Shown here: piece after piece, positions 1-5,827 of the stretch
Layout of the letters: each line of letters opens with the position of its first letter
How positions within the stretch are numbered: the first letter of the stretch is position 1
Assembly: GCA_002413455.1 (NCBI GenBank)
Contig: DHXA01000057.1
Location: forward strand, 15,818 to 29,772
Length of the DNA stretch: 13,955 nucleotides
Direction of reading: 5' to 3'
Source of the DNA: Rhodanobacter sp. UBA5168
GTDB taxonomy: Bacteria; Pseudomonadota; Gammaproteobacteria; Xanthomonadales; Rhodanobacteraceae
Notes under the pieces: generated by a model
Database searches by the model: none
What the model saw: only the letters and a program-made list of their open reading frames with translations
Told to the model about the DNA's origin: nothing
Program-made: the position numbers and the translations under genes

Positions 1-3
1 GGG

Positions 4-1287
4 CTATTTTTCGGCGATCACCGCCAGCGGCAAACGCAGGCACACTTCCGCGCCGTGTTCGGTGTTGCCGGCGATCAGCTCGCCGTTCAGCCGTTCGGCG
101 GTGGCTTCGGCCAGGGCCAGGCCGATGCCGAGCCCGGTCTGCTTTCGCGAATGGCCCAGCAAGGTCAGCTCGTCGGTGGCGTCAAAGCCGGGCCCGTGAT
201 CGCGCACGCTCAACTGCAGCCAGCCCCCATCGCGCGATACCCGCAGCGCCACCGCGTGCGAGTGGTTGCCCGCCGAGGCATCGGCGGCATTGTTGAGCAG
301 GTTGAGGAGCGCGTGGCGCAGCCCCGGCGGGGTGCGCAGCCTGATGTGTGCGGTCGCTTCGTCCAGTTCGAGGATCAGCTCGGCCTCCGGACGCAGCAAC
401 TGGAAGCGCTCCAGGCAGCCGTGGATGAAACCGGCCACGCTGACCCGTTCCGGCTCCTGCGACAGCTGTGCCTTGCCGAAGGCGACCATCTCGCGAAGGA
501 TCGTGCGGCAGCGGTCAACTTGCCCCTCCAGCAGCTCCAGATCTTCGGCAAGCAACGTATCGCCGACGTGCTCGCGACGCAGTTCCGGCAGCAGGGTTCG
601 CATCGTCGACAACGGCGTGTTGAGCTCGTGGGCGGCGCCGGCGGCCTGGGTGGCGATCGCCAGGATGCCCTCGTCGCGCAACGCCCGTTCGCGCACCCGC
701 TGCACCTCCAGCTGCTGCACGCGCAAAGCGTGCGCCAGCCGATTGATGAAGAAGCCCAGCAGCAGCGCGCTGATCACGAAGTTCACGCCCATGCCGGCCA
801 CGTGCAGCGAAAAGCCGCCGCGCAGTTCGCCATGCATCGGCATCGGCAACGGCACATGCCAGTACAGCAGGGTCACGTAGGCGACGCCGGCCAGCGCGGC
901 CACTGCCAGGATGGCGCGCACCGACAGCGCGGCGGCACTCAGCGCGATCGGCACCAGCAGCAGGGTGATGAACGGATTGCTGGCGCCGCCGGTGAAATAC
1001 AACAGGTAGCCGAGCACCAGCGTATCGGCGGCGATATGGCCGATGGTTTCCCATTCGCGCACCGGCCATGGCTGGGTCAGGCGCCAGGCGGCGAACACCG
1101 AAAACACCGCGAGCAGGCCGATGCCGAGCAACAACGGCAACAGCGGGATCTGCAGTTGCATCCACCAGGCGCAGACCAGCACGGCAACGCTCTGTCCGGC
1201 GATCGCGCAGAGCCTCAGCCATGCCAGCGTCCGGGCGAGAGCGAACGGGCCGATGTGGGTGCTGCTGCGATGGGACATCGCGGTCAT
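4..1287 (-). CDS. RegB/PrrB/RoxS-type redox-sensing membrane histidine kinase
   Basis: A 427-residue inner-membrane sensor kinase. The N-terminal half (about residues 20-185) carries roughly six hydrophobic segments. After the third comes GGASNPF (100-106), which matches the GGxxNPF quinone-sensing motif of RegB. The H-box is AAGAAHELNTPLSTM, with phospho-acceptor His220. Cys260 lies in QVDRCRTILR, the position of the redox-active dimerisation-domain cysteine of RegB. The ATPase domain has an N-box (NLLNNAADAS, 328-337), G1 (DHGPGF, 363-368) and G2 (GLGIGLA, 385-391). In the family, such kinases respond to ubiquinone redox state and phosphorylate a RegA/RoxR regulator. That partner is not in the window and may follow past the left edge. 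It lies 52 nt downstream of the peptide transporter on the same strand, so co-transcription is possible. The start at 1287 lacks a clear Shine-Dalgarno site, and a second ATG nine bases inside is equally possible. Family assignment is strong; the signal sensed is inferred. Confidence 0.9.
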   Translation of the reverse strand: MTAMSHRSSTHIGPFALARTLAWLRLCAIAGQSVAVLVCAWWMQLQIPLLPLLLGIGLLAVFSVFAAWRLTQPWPVREWETIGHIAADTLVLGYLLYFTGGASNPFITLLLVPIALSAAALSVRAILAVAALAGVAYVTLLYWHVPLPMPMHGELRGGFSLHVAGMGVNFVISALLLGFFINRLAHALRVQQLEVQRVRERALRDEGILAIATQAAGAAHELNTPLSTMRTLLPELRREHVGDTLLAEDLELLEGQVDRCRTILREMVAFGKAQLSQEPERVSVAGFIHGCLERFQLLRPEAELILELDEATAHIRLRTPPGLRHALLNLLNNAADASAGNHSHAVALRVSRDGGWLQLSVRDHGPGFDATDELTLLGHSRKQTGLGIGLALAEATAERLNGELIAGNTEHGAEVCLRLPLAVIAEK

Positions 1288-1308
1288 GGGCTGATCAGAA
1301 AGCCTGTG

Positions 1309-1332
1309 GAACCCGCCGCCGGCAGCGGGTTC
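1309..1332 (-). terminator. Hairpin between the POT transporter and kinase genes, possible weak terminator or attenuator
   Basis: A perfect 8-bp inverted repeat, GAACCCGC / GCGGGTTC, with an 8-nt loop. It starts 8 nt past the transporter stop codon, in the 52-nt gap before the kinase. On the minus strand it is followed by CACAGGCTTTC, so there is no proper U-tract. It may only reduce read-through or protect the transporter mRNA 3' end. Confidence 0.35.
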
Positions 1333-1339
1333 ATCGGGC

Positions 1340-2935
1340 TTATGGATTATTGAATTCCTCGCTGCGCACGGCAGGCAGCGGATGGTGGTTGTTCGCGGGA
1401 TCGGAGTGGCTGGCCGAAAGCTTGTTCATCAGCGGCAGCATGACCAGCGCGATCACCACGCAGGCGATACCCACAAAACCGAGCTTGTTGAACAGGCTCA
1501 CGTAGATCGTCAGCGACTGCACCGGATCGGTGATGTCGTCGGGGATGTGCGCATAGTTGGCCACGATGCTGCCGAGGTACTGCGACAGCCCCACGGCCAC
1601 GTAATACGCACCCATCATGAAGCCGCCCATGCGCGACGGCACGTAGCGCGCGATCATCGCCAGGCCGAGTCCGCTGACCAGCATCTCGCCCAGCGAATAC
1701 CAGCCGTAACCCCAGACCATCGTCCACGAGGAGACCTGGCCGTTCACCGCCGCGTGCGCGCCCAGCCCATACATGAAGAAGCCGACCGCAACCGCCGCAA
1801 AACCCAGGGCGAACTTCAACGCGATCGACGGATCCCTGCCGATGCGGCCGAGTGTGTTGTAGACGAACACCAGCACCGGGCTGAGCACCACGATCCAGAT
1901 CGCATTGAGGTTCTGGTACTGCTCGGGGATCCAGGTCAGGTGCCAGCCGAGAAGGTTGAATGACAGGTCCACGTTGTGCTGCGCGAACAGGTTCAGCGAT
2001 GTCGCCATCTGCGAGTAGAAAATGAAGAAGAAGATCGTCTGCACGGTCAGCACGAGCGCCGCGATCAGGCCGGCGCGTTCGCTGGGCTGGCTGGTGTAGA
2101 TCAGATATCCAAAGATGAAAAGGATGACCACGCCGGCAACATAGACGCATGCCTCGGCTACCGCTTCGCTCTGCAAAATGAATGCGACCACGAATACGAG
2201 CAGGAAGGCCGCGCCGAACACCGGCAGCGCGCGCCCCATGTTCATCGGCTTGTCATCAGCTGGCGAACCGATATGCACCAGCGCACGCCGCATGAATACG
2301 TAGTTGATCAGGCCGAGGATCAGGCCGATGGAACAGACGCCGAACGCGGTGTGCCAGCCTATCGAATCGCCGTAGCTCGCCGCGACTTCGTTGCGGATCC
2401 ATGGCGTGAGCGTCATCGAGATCATCGAGCCGATGTTCACCGCCATGTAGTAGATGGTGAATGCGCTGTCGATCTTGGTGTCGTCGCCTTCGTAGATCTT
2501 GCGTACCAGGTTGCCCGCGTTCGGTTTGAAGAAACCGTTGCCGACCACGATCACGCCGAGCGCGAAGTAGGTGAGGTTGGCCGGGGTCAGCAGCGATAGA
2601 ATGCCGGCGCGTCCATCGGTCAGGCCCAGTGCTTCCGGCGGGATCCACAGGATGCCGTAGCCGATCGCCAACACCGTCGCGCCGATCAGCATGGTGCGCC
2701 GCGTACCGAGCAGCTTGTCGCCGACCCAGCCGCCGATCGCCGGGGTGGCATAGATCAGCGCGGCCGCTGCACCCCAGATGAGGTTGGCCTTGGTGTCGAC
2801 AAAGCCAAGCTTCTTCATCAGAAACGTGACCATCAATACCTGCATGCCGTAGAAGCCGAAGCGCTCCCACATCTCGATCATGAAGACGGTAGTGAAGGAG
2901 CGCGTCTGCGAGACGGCGGGATTCTGGGTTGCCAT
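1340..2935 (-). CDS. POT/PTR2-family proton-dependent oligopeptide transporter
   Basis: A 531-residue polytopic membrane protein of the major facilitator superfamily. Family members take up di- and tripeptides with protons. The diagnostic ExxERFxxYG motif of helix 1 appears as EMWERFGFYG (21-30). The GNGFFKPN block (132-139) contains the conserved lysine (Lys137), and the second PTR2 signature appears as FTIYYMAVNIGS (159-170). A late helix carries SLGEMLVSGLG, fitting the conserved glutamate of TM10. Length and the large number of hydrophobic segments (about 12-14) suit bacterial Dtp-type carriers. The start at 2935 is preceded by GGAAAAG five to six bases upstream. It is the first gene of a minus-strand pair with the redox sensor kinase. 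Substrate range cannot be read from sequence: peptides are most likely, while nitrate or other substrates known for plant relatives are unlikely here. Confidence 0.93.
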   Translation of the reverse strand: MATQNPAVSQTRSFTTVFMIEMWERFGFYGMQVLMVTFLMKKLGFVDTKANLIWGAAAALIYATPAIGGWVGDKLLGTRRTMLIGATVLAIGYGILWIPPEALGLTDGRAGILSLLTPANLTYFALGVIVVGNGFFKPNAGNLVRKIYEGDDTKIDSAFTIYYMAVNIGSMISMTLTPWIRNEVAASYGDSIGWHTAFGVCSIGLILGLINYVFMRRALVHIGSPADDKPMNMGRALPVFGAAFLLVFVVAFILQSEAVAEACVYVAGVVILFIFGYLIYTSQPSERAGLIAALVLTVQTIFFFIFYSQMATSLNLFAQHNVDLSFNLLGWHLTWIPEQYQNLNAIWIVVLSPVLVFVYNTLGRIGRDPSIALKFALGFAAVAVGFFMYGLGAHAAVNGQVSSWTMVWGYGWYSLGEMLVSGLGLAMIARYVPSRMGGFMMGAYYVAVGLSQYLGSIVANYAHIPDDITDPVQSLTIYVSLFNKLGFVGIACVVIALVMLPLMNKLSASHSDPANNHHPLPAVRSEEFNNP

Positions 2936-3272
2936 ATCTTTTCCGTGCGTGATTCAAGCCATGGCGACGTGCCGGCATGCGCCTGCGTCCTGCGATCTTG
3001 AAACGGATCACAACCGCCGAAGCGTAACCTATTCACCATCGGGGTGTAGCCGCACTGCCGCATGGCGGAGACCGGGACCGCGGTACTCCGGCATCGGACG
3101 GCCATGCCGGGCCGTCCGTGGGGGTTGCTGTGGCATCATGGGCCGCTGAATCAACCTGCTTCCGGGGAACCGCCACCCATGCCGATCACCTTGCCGTCGT
3201 CGCCCGCCGCACCTGCCGCCGTGGTCATTGCCGGGTCGCCGCTGCCGGCGGCCGCCTGAGCGGTCGCTCGAG
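2936..3272. other. 337-nt divergent intergenic region without a supported gene
   Basis: This gap separates the divergent transporter and dgkA starts and must hold promoters for both directions. The clearest structure is the hairpin at 3095-3118. I could not identify convincing -35/-10 pairs. A 26-codon frame at 3180-3259 (alanine/proline-rich, ending 13 nt before dgkA) has no recognisable similarity and only a poor ribosome binding site, so I do not call it a gene. Confidence 0.6.
3095..3118. repeat. Perfect 9-bp inverted repeat (hairpin) in the transporter/dgkA divergent region
   Basis: CGGACGGCC and GGCCGTCCG flank a 6-nt loop, ATGCCG. The stem is very GC-rich and has no T-run on either side. 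It lies 160 nt upstream of the transporter start and 155 nt upstream of dgkA. It could be a regulator-binding palindrome, an mRNA leader structure or a chance GC palindrome. Confidence 0.5.
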
Positions 3273-3647
3273 ATGGCCGCCGAAGGTTTTCGTGGTCCGA
3301 AGCAGCTCTGGAATGCGTTCCAGTGGTCGATGAAGGGGTTTCGGGCCGCCTGGCGTCATGAGGCGTCCTTTCGGCTGGAAGCCGGTCTGGTGACCGTGCT
3401 GGTGCCGCTCGGGCTGTGGTTGGGCCATGGCGGACTGGAAAAGTTCGCCTTGATCCTGGCGCCGCTGCTGGTGCTCTCGGCCGAGCTGCTCAATTCGGCC
3501 ATCGAGGCGGTGGTCGACAAGGTCAGCCCCGAGTTCCATGAACTCGCTGGTCGCGCCAAGGACATGGGCTCGGCGGCGGTATTCGTGCTGCTGGTTTCGG
3601 TGGCCCTGAGCTGGGGCCTGATCCTGGGGCCGCGCCTGTTCGGCTGA
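3273..3647 (+). CDS. dgkA: Diacylglycerol kinase (integral membrane, DgkA type)
   Basis: A 124-residue inner-membrane enzyme that phosphorylates diacylglycerol to phosphatidic acid with ATP, recycling diacylglycerol left by membrane-derived oligosaccharide or lipid A modification. It has the size of E. coli DgkA (122 aa) and the same plan: an amphipathic N-terminus, then three hydrophobic segments (about 38-51, 56-72, 100-118). The signature ELLNSAIEAVVD (71-82) contains Glu71, Asn74 and catalytic Glu78. Glu30 and Lys96-Asp97 match the other active-site residues, each offset by two from E. coli. The start is the ATG at 3273 because the conserved N-terminus begins there; an upstream TTG in frame would add 15 unrelated residues. 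The Shine-Dalgarno site is weak. It lies 86 nt before lemA on the same strand, so the two may or may not share a transcript. Confidence 0.95.
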   Translation: MAAEGFRGPKQLWNAFQWSMKGFRAAWRHEASFRLEAGLVTVLVPLGLWLGHGGLEKFALILAPLLVLSAELLNSAIEAVVDKVSPEFHELAGRAKDMGSAAVFVLLVSVALSWGLILGPRLFG

Positions 3648-3677
3648 GCTGTGCACGTTCACCCCGAGGCAACACGA

Positions 3678-3706
3678 TTGCGCCGCTTCGCATGGGATGA
3701 TCGAAT
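3678..3706 (+). promoter_or_regulatory. Candidate sigma-70 promoter for the lemA cluster
   Basis: TTGCGC (3678-3683) and TCGAAT (3701-3706) are separated by exactly 17 nt and lie 27 nt before the lemA ATG, within the 86-nt gap after dgkA. Matches to consensus are three of six and four of six, so this is only a candidate. It would allow lemA-TPM-TPM to be transcribed apart from dgkA. Confidence 0.35.
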
Positions 3707-3733
3707 GACATTCCACCGGAGCGGAGCGACCCC

Positions 3734-4354
3734 ATGAAACTTCTGCGCAATCTCGTGTTGCTGCTGCTTGCCGTCAGCCTGAGCGGCTGCGGTTACAACG
3801 CCATCCAGAAGCAGGACGAGGCGGTCAAGGCAGCCTGGTCCGAAGTGCTCAACCAGTATCAGCGCCGCGCCGATCTGGTGCCCAATCTCGTCAACACGGT
3901 CAAGGGCTACGCCCAGCACGAGGAAAAGGTCTTCGTCGAGGTAACCAATGCGCGCGCCAAGGTTGGCAGCTTGCAGGTCAATGCCGACTCGCTCAACGAC
4001 CCGCAGAAGCTGCAGCAGTTCCAGGCCGCGCAGGGCGAGCTGGGCAATGCGCTGTCGCGGCTGATGGTGGTCAGCGAAAACTACCCGCAGCTGAAGGCCG
4101 ACGGCCTGTTCCAGAACCTGCAGGCGCAGCTGGAAGGCACCGAGAACCGGGTTACCGTGGCGCGCAACCGCTACGTGCAGACGGTGCAGGCATACAACGG
4201 GATGATCCGTACCTTCCCCAACAACATGACCGCGAAGATCTTCGGTTACAAGGTCAAGCCGAACTTCAGCGTGGACAACGAGAAGACGATTTCCACCGCA
4301 CCCACGGTCGACTTCGGCACCGGCACGCCGGCCGCTGCCACCTCGACCCATTGA
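3734..4354 (+). CDS. lemA: LemA family lipoprotein
   Basis: A 206-residue protein with a lipoprotein signal: basic MKLLRN, a leucine-rich core and a lipobox LSGC with Cys19 as the expected acylated residue. The rest is a typical LemA domain, largely helical, including the conserved early segment YNAIQKQDEAVKAAW followed by RRADLVPNLV, and a later stretch with NNMTAKIFGYK. The molecular function of LemA is not established; it is often found next to TPM-domain genes, as here. A GGAG Shine-Dalgarno site sits seven bases before the ATG. The stop codon is followed two bases later by the ATG of the first TPM gene, so the two are almost certainly co-translated. The C-terminus ends in a short alanine/threonine-rich tail without an obvious second membrane helix, unlike LemA forms anchored by an N-terminal helix. 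Lgt, encoded elsewhere in this window, would lipidate Cys19. Confidence 0.93.
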   Translation: MKLLRNLVLLLLAVSLSGCGYNAIQKQDEAVKAAWSEVLNQYQRRADLVPNLVNTVKGYAQHEEKVFVEVTNARAKVGSLQVNADSLNDPQKLQQFQAAQGELGNALSRLMVVSENYPQLKADGLFQNLQAQLEGTENRVTVARNRYVQTVQAYNGMIRTFPNNMTAKIFGYKVKPNFSVDNEKTISTAPTVDFGTGTPAAATSTH

Positions 4355-4356
4355 CG

Positions 4357-5241
4357 ATGTTTCGGCGCTTGCCGCGCCTGTGCCTGATGCTGGCGATGGC
4401 CTTGCTGCCGCCGGCGTTGCTGCATGCGGCCGATGCGGCACCGAAGCTGACGCGTCATGTCACCGACCTCACCGGCACGCTGACGGCGCAGCAGATCGAT
4501 CAGCTGGATGGACATCTGGTTGCGCTGGAAAAGACCAAGGGTGCGCAACTGATTGTGCTGATGGTCGGCAGCACGGGCGAGCAGGACATCGAGAGCTATT
4601 CGCTGGCGGTGGCCGAGGCGAACAAGGTCGGCCGCAAAGGTGTCGATGACGGCGTGCTGCTGCTGATCGCGAAGGACGATCACCGTGTGCGCATCGAGGT
4701 CGGTTACGGCCTGGAGGGCGCGATTCCCGATGCGGCTACCGCTCGGATCATTCGCGAATACATCGCGCCAAAGTTCCGCAGCAACGACTATTTCGGCGGC
4801 ATCAGCGACGCGGTCGGCGCGCTGACCCTGCTGATCAATGGCGAAACGTTGCCACCACCGGTGCAGGGGTCGCCCGCCGATGAGCGCTCCGGTCCGGGAT
4901 TGCAGAACAGCCTGATGATCGGCGTGTTCGCGGCGTTGTTCCTGCGCAGTGTGTTTGGCCGCGCCCGACCCTGGCTGCGCGCGCCCCTGGGCGCCGCGCT
5001 GGTCGGTGGTCTGCTGTGGTTGCTGGTGTCGATGGGTGCCGGCCTGCTCGGTGCGTTGATTGGCGGCGTGATGATGCTGCTGCCCGGTGGTGCCGGACGT
5101 TCGATCGGTGGCGGTGGCTGGGGCGGCTTCGGCGGTGGTGGCTGGGGTAGCGGCGGTGGCGGCGGCGGAAGTTTTGGCGGCGGCGGATTCAGCGGTGGAG
5201 GCGGCAGCTTCGGCGGCGGCGGTTCTTCGGGGAGCTGGTGA
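4357..5241 (+). CDS. TPM-domain (YgcG-like) secreted/membrane protein with Gly-rich tail
   Basis: The 294-residue product starts with a Sec signal peptide (MFRRLPRLCLMLAMALLPPA, cleavage near HAADA). Residues about 34-160 form a TPM (TPM_phosphatase/YgcG) domain, with the typical DDGVLLLIAKDDHRVRIEVG run ending in YGLEGAIPD. Two or three hydrophobic segments follow (about 184-200 and 212-244). The tail (251-294) is almost wholly glycine with Trp, Phe and Ser, ending in SGSW. This architecture of signal, TPM, membrane segments and glycine-rich end is common in bacterial TPM proteins. Their biochemical role is unsettled; acid phosphatase activity is reported for some plant members and assembly roles are proposed for others. 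I chose the ATG at 4357 over the in-frame TTG at 4351, which overlaps the lemA stop. It overlaps the next gene by one base. Expected location is the periplasmic face of the inner membrane. Confidence 0.88.
   Translation: MFRRLPRLCLMLAMALLPPALLHAADAAPKLTRHVTDLTGTLTAQQIDQLDGHLVALEKTKGAQLIVLMVGSTGEQDIESYSLAVAEANKVGRKGVDDGVLLLIAKDDHRVRIEVGYGLEGAIPDAATARIIREYIAPKFRSNDYFGGISDAVGALTLLINGETLPPPVQGSPADERSGPGLQNSLMIGVFAALFLRSVFGRARPWLRAPLGAALVGGLLWLLVSMGAGLLGALIGGVMMLLPGGAGRSIGGGGWGGFGGGGWGSGGGGGGSFGGGGFSGGGGSFGGGGSSGSW
5107..5238 (+). repeat. Low-complexity GGC/GGT-rich stretch encoding the glycine-rich tail
   Basis: About 130 bases made almost only of GGN codons interrupted by TGG, TTC and AGC, encoding repeats of the kind GGGGW, GGGGF and GGGGS. 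The unit length is irregular, so it is low complexity rather than a clean tandem repeat. Such stretches can change length by slippage, so they may differ between strains. Confidence 0.7.
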
Positions 5242-5744
5242 TGACGCGCATGCGGCGACTTCTGGCAAACCTGTTCGGCGGCTGGTTCCAGCTGTCCCGC
5301 CGATTTCCCGCTGCGCTGCTGGACGAAATGGCCGCTGCCGTCGCGGCCGGCGAGCGCACCCATCGTGGGGAGATCTGCTTCGCGATCGAATCGCGTCTGT
5401 CCCCGATGGCTGTGCTTGATGGCCTCGATGCCTCCACGCGTGCGCAGCAGGTGTTCGCCCAGCTTCGGGTGTGGGATACCGAGTGCAACAGCGGCGTGTT
5501 GTTCTACGTGCTGATGGCCGAGCGCCGCATCGAGATTGTCGCCGACCGCGGCATCGCGGCGAAGGTGGCGGCGGGCGAATGGGACGCGATCTGTGCGCAC
5601 ATGCGCGAGTGCTATGCGCGCGGGGAGTGGCGCGCCGGCAGCCTTGCGGGCGTGGCCGCCGCGAACGAGCTGTTGCAGCGGCATTTTCCAGAGGACGGTG
5701 AACCCCGGCCCGACGAGTTGCGCGATCGCCCCGTCTTGCTCTGA
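5241..5744 (+). CDS. Stand-alone TPM-domain protein
   Basis: A 167-residue protein made almost entirely of one divergent TPM domain (about residues 20-150). Recognisable blocks are HRGEICFAIESRL (41-53), a central VFAQLRVWDTECNSGVLFYV (71-90), IEIVADRGIAAKV (97-109) and a C-terminal LLQRHFP. It lacks a signal peptide and clear membrane helices; the N-terminus is short and basic (MTRMRRLLANLFGGW). It may therefore be cytoplasmic or peripheral, unlike its neighbour. The ATG at 5241 overlaps the previous gene's TGA (TGATG) and has GGGGAG six bases upstream, indicating translational coupling; an in-frame GTG one codon earlier is possible but less likely. It is the last gene of the lemA cluster, followed by a strong hairpin. 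Proteins of this kind are commonly annotated only as TPM domain-containing; the function is unknown. Confidence 0.85.
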   Translation: MTRMRRLLANLFGGWFQLSRRFPAALLDEMAAAVAAGERTHRGEICFAIESRLSPMAVLDGLDASTRAQQVFAQLRVWDTECNSGVLFYVLMAERRIEIVADRGIAAKVAAGEWDAICAHMRECYARGEWRAGSLAGVAAANELLQRHFPEDGEPRPDELRDRPVLL

Positions 5745-5772
5745 ACCGTGCTCCGGCGATGGCTGGCTGCGG

Positions 5773-5807
5773 ACCGAAACGGCCACCATGAAGGTGGCCG
5801 TTTCGGT
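5773..5807. terminator. Strong 15-bp hairpin between convergent genes, likely bidirectional terminator
   Basis: ACCGAAACGGCCACC and GGTGGCCGTTTCGGT form a perfect 15-bp stem around the 5-nt loop ATGAA. It lies 29 nt after the second TPM stop (plus strand) and 21 nt beyond the S9 peptidase stop (minus strand). No long T-run follows on either side, so it may end transcription poorly by itself but would block exonucleases from both directions. Confidence 0.75.
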
Positions 5808-5827
5808 CATTGCCTGCGGCGCGCGGT

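Noticed and set aside
55..1353. Long open frame opposite the histidine kinase gene (432 codons)
   Set aside because: Its product is rich in Gln, Arg, His and Gly with no domain or signal. It mirrors the GC-rich third-position pattern of the real gene on the other strand.
3180..3259. 26-codon frame just upstream of dgkA, possible leader peptide
   Set aside because: Alanine/proline-rich product without similarity, no good ribosome binding site, and no attenuator-like structure following it.
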